A stretch of DNA of 21,038 nt from CAZVUW01 sp964629825 (GTDB lineage: Bacteria > Actinomycetota > Nitriliruptoria > Euzebyales > Egibacteraceae): contig CAZVUW010000058.1 of assembly GCA_964629825.1 (NCBI GenBank), positions 1 to 21,038 on the forward strand, given 5' to 3'. The first letter of the stretch is position 1; each line of letters begins with the position of its first letter. A program made the position numbers and the translations under genes. Shown piece after piece: positions 15,678 through 21,038 of the stretch. The notes below the pieces were generated by a model. The model saw only the letters and a list, made by a program, of their open reading frames with translations, made no database searches and had not been told where the DNA came from.

Positions 15678-15965
15678 TCAGCCGACCTCGGGGACCATGC
15701 CGAACTTGTCCTCGTAGTTGGTCATGTTCGTGTTCAGCGCCTGGATGATCTTGCCGACCATCGTGGGCGCGACCTTGACGCGGCTGACGACCTCGGCGGT
15801 CACCTTGCCCGAGGACCCGTGCGGGAGGATCTGGCAGAAGTCGAGGGTGAACTCGTGGGGGGAGTGGCCGACGACCAGGAAGTTGGCGTAGACGCCCAGC
15901 TTCAGCGCGTCGCTCACCGAGATCTCGATCTGCTGGCCGCGGGGCTGCTCACCTGGGGTTGACAT
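15678..15965 (-). CDS. DUF3467 family protein
   Basis: A 95-residue protein matching the DUF3467 pattern: a polar N-terminus, then GVYANFLVVGHSPHEFTLDF (24-43) and RVKVAPTMVGKIIQALNTN (62-80), ending in a short YEDKFG tail. The family has no established function. It has no signal peptide or membrane segment. The start is ATG 15965 with AGGAG six bases upstream. It stands alone between the convergent peroxiredoxin gene and tRNA-Val. Confidence 0.85.
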   Translation of the reverse strand: MSTPGEQPRGQQIEISVSDALKLGVYANFLVVGHSPHEFTLDFCQILPHGSSGKVTAEVVSRVKVAPTMVGKIIQALNTNMTNYEDKFGMVPEVG

Positions 15966-16051
15966 GGCTGCTCCTGGTCTCGCTCGAGGGGGTGCCAGCA
16001 TGGTAGGGGCGCAGGGGGGCTCCGGTATCCTCGCTGCGTCCCGGTGTGCCC

Positions 16052-16125
16052 GGGCGCTTAGCTCAGCTGGTCAGAGCGCTGCCTTTACACGGCAGAGGTC
16101 GGGGGTTCGAGGCCCTCAGCGCCCA
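16052..16125 (+). tRNA. tRNA-Val (anticodon TAC)
   Basis: Cloverleaf visible. The acceptor arm is GGGCGCT (16052-16058) with AGCGCCC (16118-16124). The D arm has GCTC/GAGC. The anticodon stem is CTGCC/GGCAG with loop TTTACAC, anticodon TAC at 16086-16088. The T arm is GGGGG TTCGAGG CCCTC with one G-U pair. Discriminator A16125 is followed by CCT, so CCA is not encoded, unlike tRNA-Gly in this window. A TATCCT at 16026-16031 may be its -10 box. Confidence 0.96.
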
Positions 16126-16958
16126 CCTGTCTGCGCCTGCCCGGCGACCACCTCGCGCAGCGAGCGCGGAGGGTGGCCTGTCAGACGCTGGACCACGTCG
16201 CTGACGACGGCCAGCTCGCCGCGCGCGATCGCCTCATAGGTGCTGACCCACGCCTCCACCTGCCACTCCGGCGCGCCGTAGCGGGCGCGTGAGGCGTAGG
16301 CCTCCTCGACCGTCTCGGCGACGTAGCGGACCGGCTCGCCGCGCACCTGCGACAGGATCTCGGCCACCTGATGCAGGTCGAGCAGCTCGGGGCCCGTGAC
16401 GTCGAGCGGGCCGGCGATGGACTCGTCCTCCAGCACCGCCAGCGACACGTCGACGATGTCCGCGCGCGCGATGGGTGCCAGCCGCCCGTCCCCGGCGGGT
16501 CCCGCGATCACGCCGTCGGCGGCGAAGTAGGGGAGCACGTCGGCGTACAGGCTGTTGCGCAGCGCGACGAAGGGCAGGCCCGCCTCCTCAAGGGCGCGCT
16601 CGGTGTGGTGGTGGTCGCGTGCCAGGGTGAAGGTCGAGTCCGCAGCGGCGCCCAGGAAAGACGTGTACACGACCCTGCGCACCCCCGCTGCGGCCGCAGC
16701 CGCCACGGCGGTCCGGTGTCGCCCCAGGCGGTCTGCCGACTCGGAGGCCGAAACCAGGTACAGCACGTCCACGCCGTCGAACGCCGCGCGGATGGCGGGC
16801 TCGTCGCCGTAGTCGGCCACGGCGACCTCCGCGCCATCCAGCCGCGGTGCGCGCGCCGCGTCGCGCACCACGACGCGCAGATCCGCGCCCTGCTCGGCCA
16901 GCCTCCGCGCCACGGCACCGCCGAGGTGCCCGGTGGCTCCGGTCACCGCGATCTTCAT
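16116..16958 (-). CDS. NmrA/QorB-like NAD(P)-binding oxidoreductase (atypical SDR)
   Basis: A 280-residue atypical short-chain dehydrogenase. The N-terminal Rossmann motif is GATGHLG (7-13), and RVVVRDAAR (28-36) follows the second β-strand and hints at NADP preference. YTSFLGA (98-104) and HHHTERALEEAGLPF (116-130) with ALRNSLYADVLPY resemble QorB-type quinone reductases and NmrA-like sensors. The catalytic YxxxK of classical SDRs is absent, as is usual in this group. It could reduce quinones or sense NADP(H). ATG 16958 has an AGGAGGG-type site upstream. The stop codon (16116-16118) lies inside the acceptor arm of tRNA-Val on the opposite strand, a 10-base overlap. Confidence 0.88.
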   Translation of the reverse strand: MKIAVTGATGHLGGAVARRLAEQGADLRVVVRDAARAPRLDGAEVAVADYGDEPAIRAAFDGVDVLYLVSASESADRLGRHRTAVAAAAAAGVRRVVYTSFLGAAADSTFTLARDHHHTERALEEAGLPFVALRNSLYADVLPYFAADGVIAGPAGDGRLAPIARADIVDVSLAVLEDESIAGPLDVTGPELLDLHQVAEILSQVRGEPVRYVAETVEEAYASRARYGAPEWQVEAWVSTYEAIARGELAVVSDVVQRLTGHPPRSLREVVAGQAQTGGR

Positions 16959-17093
16959 CCTCGAGATCCCTCCTGCTCTGAGCTGCGCAGAGCGTAGTGC
17001 GCCGTCCGCGGGTCAAGCCGGACATGCCGGTCCTGTGCAGGGCGGCCGCGCGGTGTTAGCGTGCTGCCAGCGGGACCTGCGGGGAGGTGCGCC

Positions 17094-20000
17094 ATGCAGG
17101 CCAAGTTCAACCTCTCCGAGCTCGAGCAGCGCCTCGAGTCGGACAGCTGGGACGAACGGCGGCGGGCGGTGCGGGAGGCGGCTAGCGCCGGTCCACCCGA
17201 CCAGGTTCTCGGCGTGCTCCAACGGGTCGCCGAGTCCGACGGCGATGTGGACGTCCGTGCCGCGGCCGTGCGCGCGGTGGGACAGCTCGAGCCGGACCTC
17301 GAGCGGGCAGCGGCCGGGCTGGTCGCCGCCCTGCAGGACGTCAACGCGCCCATCCGCCTGAGCGGGGCGCTCGGTCTGCTCGAGCGCCCGGGGCTGCCGC
17401 TCGACGCCGTCGCGATCGAGGTCGTGTGGAAGACCCTGGTCAACGAGCGCGAGCTCGCGATCCAGGCGGCGCTGTCGAAGCTGGTGCTACGGCTGGACCG
17501 GGCGCACGCGCTGGAGCGCTCCGCGCAGCTCCTCGAGGGGTTCGACCTGCCCTACGTCCGCGCCGGTGCCCTGATCCGGCTCCTCGGCGAGCCGACCGTC
17601 GACCGTGCCGCGCTCTCCCAGCGGCTGTCCGCGGCCGCGCAGCGGCTCGGCCGGCCGTTCGACGCCCTGGAGATCGATCGTCAACGGCTCGGGTGGGCCG
17701 AGTCCTCCACCAACATGGTCAACGCGATGATGGAGGATCCCGAGGTCTCCGATCTGCGGGTTGCCCTGGTCCTGCTGTGGCTGCACCAGATCGGACAGCT
17801 CGCCATCGAGACCGCAGGAGACGTCGCGGCCGTCGTCGACCGGTTGGCCGGTGGCATCGCCACTTGGGCCAGCGACATCTTGGCCAGTGATCCCGCCAAC
17901 GCCACCTATGCCAGCTACTTCCCGATCACGTCGCTGACCTATGCCCAGGAGGAGGTTGCCGAGGCGCTCCAGGGGGTGGACTGGGCACCGCTCGAGGCCC
18001 CGAACTGGCCCGACGCCGCGCTGGCCTTCATCGAGGAGCTGCTACCGCAGCTGGCCGCCGACGCCCGGCCGCGCGTCGCGGACGCCCTCTGGGAGGCCCT
18101 GCCGCGCATCCCGCGTGTGACCGCGCTGCTGTTCGCGCTTCAAGGCGTGGACGACTTCTTCGCGGAGCTCCCCGACCGGTCGCAGGGCCTCGACCGCGTC
18201 GGCCTCGGCAAGGCGCTCCTGGCGGCAGAGGAGGGACCGCACCTGGAGGCGGTCCGTGAGCACGCCGCCGAGGCGGCGCCGCTGGTCGTCGAGCTGCTGT
18301 CCGACCCCGACTGGCGCTACCGCCAGCAGGCGGCGGACTGGATCGGCAAGCGTGCTGGGCGCCTCGACGCGACCGTCATCGAGGAGGCGTCACGGGAGCT
18401 GGCGCGGCTGCGCGACAGCGATCCCGACGCGGACGTCCAGAGCAGCGCCCGCGCCGCGTTGATCGAGGTGACCGGGCAGCGCCGCACCCTTAGCACGCTG
18501 CCCCTCGTGGAGCTGCTCCGCGGCGGTGACGAGGAAAAGGCCCTCGAGTCGCTGGACGCGCTGGACCGTCTCCCCGGCGCTGACGCCCCGCGCGCCATGG
18601 TCGGGGAATGGGTCAACTGGCTCGCCCTCGGCGAGCGCGCGACCCTGGTCGAGAGCGCAGCCGAGAAGCTGCGCCGCAAGCCGACATGCGTTCTCCCGCT
18701 GCTCGACCACCTGGCGGGCTCGCTGCCGCTGAGCGGGGAGCTCGAGCGGGTCCTGCGGGCAGAGTTCACGCCTCCGGACATGGTCGAGCTGATCGACGCC
18801 GTCGGTAGAGGCGAGCCCATCGGCGACCTCGACCGGGTCCGTCTGCGCAAGTGGCTGGGCTCCTTCGAGACCGGGGTGGCCCGCTCGGCCGCGGTGGCGC
18901 TGTCCTCCGAGGGTGTCGACCGGGAGGAGCTGTTCGCCTGCATCGCCCGCGAGCTCGAGGCGCGCAGGCTCCAGCGCGAGGTCGAGGTCCACCGGCGGCT
19001 GTCCCGTCATCTCATGGAGATGAGCGAGGCCCGCTTCTACGAGGGCGATCCGCACACCTTCGAGGCGGTCACGTCGCAGATGCGCCTCCACGCCGTCCCC
19101 CTGCTGGGCCGGCGCCTGCAGAGCGAGAGCGACGTCGACATCCGCGAGAACATCGCGCGGACTCTCGGCAACCTCGGCGGTCGTGCCGCGGTCGACGCTC
19201 TGGCGCGGGCCGTGGCAGGGGAGGAGCGCACCCGTGCGAGCCGTCAGGACCTGCTGTCGCGCTACTACCTGGAGCCCTCGAAGGAGCGCAGCGACGAGGC
19301 GGCGCGCATCCTGACCGTGGCCGTCGCCGACGCCCGGCGCACCCTGCGGGTGCTGCAGGTGCTCAACATCCTGTTCGCAGGCATCGGCCTGGCCACGCTG
19401 GCGGCCGGCTTCGGGCTGCTGCTCTTCAGCACCGACCCGCAGCTGCGCATCGCGGGCGGCGCCATCTCGTTCGTGAGCTTCATCGGTCTGGTGCTGCAGG
19501 TCATCCGCGAGCCGTTGGACCGCATCCAGGACGCGCTCAACCGACTGGTGCAGGTCGAGACCGCGTTCACGAGCTTCATCTGGGAGCTCAACCTCAACGG
19601 GACCTTCATACAGAGCCAGTACGTCGCCAACGGCGTGCTCTCGAACGCAGAGATCACGGACACGGTCGACCGCATCGAGGGCGCGATGCGCCTGTCCATG
19701 GATCTGGTGTCGACCTATGCGGACCAGGGCTCCACACGGGTCGTGCCGACGATCCAGTCGGTCAGCCCCGGCGTGGTGCACCCCGGCGATCGCGTGCGCG
19801 TCCGGGGACGCTGGCTGTCAGGGGGCCGCTCCAGCAAGCGCCCGCACTCCGGGCAGGTGCTGCTGGACCACCGCCAGGCGGCGGTGGGCGTGCTCAGCTG
19901 GACCGACGGCGAGGTGGAGTTCCGGCTCACCCGCGAAGTGCTCGAGGCAGGTCCGCCGGGTGGCGTCCGCTGGCTGAGCCTCTCGGTTGAGGGGTCGGAG

Positions 20001-20150
20001 ACCAACGCCCTGCCCATCCAGGTCGTCTTGGAGCCGACGGCACCCAGCGGCAACGGCACGGGCGCATCCTCGACCCTGCGGACGCCGGCCCAGGAGGTCC
20101 TGGCCGCAGCCGACGTCGCCCTTAACGGCCCCTCGGCCGAGGACGCCTGA
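17094..20150 (+). CDS. Large HEAT-repeat membrane protein with C-terminal IPT/TIG-like domain
   Basis: A 1018-residue protein I cannot assign to a named family. Residues about 5-730 are α-helical, with HEAT/Armadillo-like repeats most evident at 20-165, 395-460 and 660-715. Two membrane helices lie at about 752-778 and 786-804, joined by the short loop STDPQLR. Basic residues before the first and after the second helix place both ends in the cytoplasm. A conserved-looking helical linker (805-875, including FTSFIWELNLNGTFIQSQYV at 825-844) precedes a β-rich IPT/TIG-like domain (883-979: IQSVSPGVVHPGDRVRVRG, then GQVLLD and SWTDGEVEFRL). The tail (980-1018) is Pro/Ser/Ala-rich. ATG 17094 follows GGGGAGG. 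The architecture suggests a membrane-anchored scaffold or adaptor. Partners are unknown. Confidence 0.8.
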   Translation: MQAKFNLSELEQRLESDSWDERRRAVREAASAGPPDQVLGVLQRVAESDGDVDVRAAAVRAVGQLEPDLERAAAGLVAALQDVNAPIRLSGALGLLERPGLPLDAVAIEVVWKTLVNERELAIQAALSKLVLRLDRAHALERSAQLLEGFDLPYVRAGALIRLLGEPTVDRAALSQRLSAAAQRLGRPFDALEIDRQRLGWAESSTNMVNAMMEDPEVSDLRVALVLLWLHQIGQLAIETAGDVAAVVDRLAGGIATWASDILASDPANATYASYFPITSLTYAQEEVAEALQGVDWAPLEAPNWPDAALAFIEELLPQLAADARPRVADALWEALPRIPRVTALLFALQGVDDFFAELPDRSQGLDRVGLGKALLAAEEGPHLEAVREHAAEAAPLVVELLSDPDWRYRQQAADWIGKRAGRLDATVIEEASRELARLRDSDPDADVQSSARAALIEVTGQRRTLSTLPLVELLRGGDEEKALESLDALDRLPGADAPRAMVGEWVNWLALGERATLVESAAEKLRRKPTCVLPLLDHLAGSLPLSGELERVLRAEFTPPDMVELIDAVGRGEPIGDLDRVRLRKWLGSFETGVARSAAVALSSEGVDREELFACIARELEARRLQREVEVHRRLSRHLMEMSEARFYEGDPHTFEAVTSQMRLHAVPLLGRRLQSESDVDIRENIARTLGNLGGRAAVDALARAVAGEERTRASRQDLLSRYYLEPSKERSDEAARILTVAVADARRTLRVLQVLNILFAGIGLATLAAGFGLLLFSTDPQLRIAGGAISFVSFIGLVLQVIREPLDRIQDALNRLVQVETAFTSFIWELNLNGTFIQSQYVANGVLSNAEITDTVDRIEGAMRLSMDLVSTYADQGSTRVVPTIQSVSPGVVHPGDRVRVRGRWLSGGRSSKRPHSGQVLLDHRQAAVGVLSWTDGEVEFRLTREVLEAGPPGGVRWLSLSVEGSETNALPIQVVLEPTAPSGNGTGASSTLRTPAQEVLAAADVALNGPSAEDA

Positions 20151-20242
20151 GCCCGATCACGGCCCGCGGCTCAAGGGCGGTCATGCGGCGCCGATGCATG
20201 GTGGGATCGCTGCAGACCCAGAGTGACGCACCGTGTACTGAC

Positions 20243-20264
20243 GGACCAAGGCATGCGGTGGTCC
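20243..20264 (+). repeat. Small hairpin in the 142-bp gap before the UPF0316 gene
   Basis: GGACCA (20243-20248) pairs with TGGTCC (20259-20264) around a 10-base loop. GGCATGC occurs in the loop region (20250-20256) and again nearer the start codon (20279-20285). It may be a leader structure. No known riboswitch was recognised, and no T-run follows. Confidence 0.35.
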
Positions 20265-20292
20265 TACGCCGCGTGAGAGGCATGCTTCAGCC

Positions 20293-20862
20293 GTGATGGA
20301 CCTGCTCAGCGCCCTGCCCGGCTCACCACAGGAGTGGTGGGCTCTGCTCTGGCCCGCCATCGTCGTCGCCCTGCTGCGGATCGGGGACGTGACGGTCAAC
20401 GTCTTCAAGGTGACCTGCGTCGTCGGCGGGAAGCGCCTGGCGGCCGCGGCCTTCGCCGCCCTGGAGGCCGCGATCTGGCTGTCCGCAGCCGGGATCGTCT
20501 TCTCCGACCTGACCCTCGTCCGCGCGGCCGGGTTCGTCACCGGCGTCGCCGCCGGCACTTGGATAGGCATGCTCGTGGTAGATCGCGCTCGGATCGGTCT
20601 GGTGACGGTCCGCGTCTTCGCCGCGGCCAGCGGAGGCCGCGAGCTCGCCGGCCACATCATCGCCGAGCGGATCCGCCGAGCCGGGCACGGAGCCACCCTG
20701 TTCACCGGCTGGGGTCAGCGCGGAGAGGTCCACATGGTCCTGTCGGTGGTCAAGCGCAAGCACCTGTCGCAGCTGATCGAGACGATCGAGAAGACGGACC
20801 CGAACGCGTTCGTGGCCGTCGACAACGAGGTCCACAACTCGACCGCCGGCGCCCGCGTTTGA
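20293..20862 (+). CDS. UPF0316 / DUF2179-DUF5698 family membrane protein
   Basis: A 189-residue protein with three predicted membrane helices (about 16-36, 50-72 and 76-96) and a soluble C-terminal DUF2179-like domain (about 98-185) marked by TVRVFAA, GHGATLFTGWGQRG and VVKRKHLSQLIETIEKTDPN. This is the layout of UPF0316 proteins such as B. subtilis YebE. Function is not established. The C-terminal domain also occurs on YitT-type proteins and is thought to be a ligand-binding module. The start may be GTG 20293 or ATG 20296, which are adjacent codons. GAGAGG lies 12 bases upstream. A strong terminator follows 15 bases after the stop. Confidence 0.88.
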   Translation: MMDLLSALPGSPQEWWALLWPAIVVALLRIGDVTVNVFKVTCVVGGKRLAAAAFAALEAAIWLSAAGIVFSDLTLVRAAGFVTGVAAGTWIGMLVVDRARIGLVTVRVFAAASGGRELAGHIIAERIRRAGHGATLFTGWGQRGEVHMVLSVVKRKHLSQLIETIEKTDPNAFVAVDNEVHNSTAGARV

Positions 20863-20877
20863 CGCCGACCCAGACGC

Positions 20878-20907
20878 GATGGGGGCGCCCCTCCGGGCAC
20901 CCCCATC
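20878..20907. terminator. Strong intrinsic terminator between convergent genes
   Basis: A near-perfect hairpin: GATGGGGG (20878-20885) pairs with CCCCCATC (20900-20907), and GCCC (20887-20890) with GGGC (20895-20898), leaving one C-A mismatch and a CTCC loop. It lies between the UPF0316 stop and the stop of the next minus-strand gene, so it can serve both directions. The T-tract is weak, as is common in high-GC genomes. Confidence 0.8.
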
Positions 20908-20925
20908 TGCGTTCTCCGGTGGCCG

Positions 20926-21038
20926 CTAGACGCTGCGCTTGAGCTCGATGATGAGCTCCGCGAGGGCGCGCAGGCCGGTGGCGTCGCCTTGCGGCTTGCC
21001 CTTGTCGACCACATCCGCCTGCCACAGCAGCAGGTGGA
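20926..21038 (-). CDS. Unidentified protein, C-terminal fragment
   Basis: The minus strand is open from the window edge to a TAG at 20926-20928. It encodes 37 residues beginning HLLLWQADVVDKGKPQGDAT and ending LIIELKRSV. GC-rich third positions and placement after a shared terminator support a real gene. The fragment looks like a helical C-terminus. I do not recognise the family. Confidence 0.6.
   Translation of the reverse strand, partial: HLLLWQADVVDKGKPQGDATGLRALAELIIELKRSV

Noticed and set aside
15660..15681. Terminator between the peroxiredoxin and DUF3467 genes
   Set aside because: CTGAC/GTCAG makes only a five-base stem that includes both stop codons, and there is no T-run.
20151..20292. 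A riboswitch ahead of the UPF0316 gene
   Set aside because: I could find only one six-base hairpin and no conserved core of a known riboswitch class.

Overview
The window is high-GC bacterial DNA (about 70% G+C by eye) with dense coding, GTG and TTG starts, and many overlapping or nearly overlapping gene ends. The gene families fit an actinobacterium: a WS/DGAT-type acyltransferase homologue, AhpE-type peroxiredoxin, DUF3467, a lipoprotein cytochrome oxidase subunit II carrying cytochrome c, and cell-wall-binding-2 (CWB2) repeats. CWB2 repeats plus a caa3 oxidase make me lean towards a deep-branching lineage (Nitriliruptoria, Egibacter or Thermoleophilia-like). That placement is inference. 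Nearly all of the window looks chromosomal and housekeeping. I see no phage, insertion sequence, CRISPR array or defence island.

Layout. 1-2188 (-): ctaC and ctaD of an aa3/caa3 oxidase, with ctaD cut by the window edge. 2471-3436 (+): a GNAT domain fused to dUTPase. 3558-3634: tRNA-Gly(GCC), followed by rsgA (+). 4741-5766 (-): thioredoxin-reductase-like ferredoxin-NADP reductase. 5856-8192 (-): secreted phosphodiester glycosidase with three CWB2 repeats. 8364-12837 (+): a run of WS/DGAT-like protein, XdhC-like protein, MiaE-like tRNA hydroxylase, MTHFS-like protein and otsB, with very tight junctions. 12834-15064 (-): otsA and a lipoyl/octanoyl transferase, translationally coupled. otsA and otsB meet tail to tail with overlapping stop codons. 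15202-15663 (+): AhpE-like peroxiredoxin preceded by two paralogous hairpins. 15678-15965 (-): DUF3467. 16052-16125: tRNA-Val(TAC). 16116-16958 (-): NmrA/QorB-like oxidoreductase whose stop lies inside the tRNA on the other strand. 17094-20150 (+): a 1018-residue HEAT-repeat membrane protein with a C-terminal IPT/TIG-like domain. 20293-20862 (+): UPF0316/DUF2179 membrane protein. 20878-20907: strong terminator. 20926-end (-): 3' end of an unidentified gene.

Links between genes. otsA and otsB are the two steps of trehalose synthesis from UDP-glucose and glucose-6-phosphate. ctaC and ctaD are core subunits of one respiratory oxidase. The rest is a mix of nucleotide hygiene (dUTPase), ribosome maturation (RsgA), tRNA modification (MiaE), redox (FNR, AhpE) and envelope functions. 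The least ordinary items are the WS/DGAT homologue whose HHxxxDG catalytic motif is destroyed while the rest of the fold is intact (coupled to a lone XdhC-like protein), the GNAT-dUTPase fusion, the large HEAT/transmembrane/IPT protein, the AhpE with a BCP-position second cysteine, and the covarying tandem hairpins ahead of ahpE. I did not find a clear multi-gene novel system.
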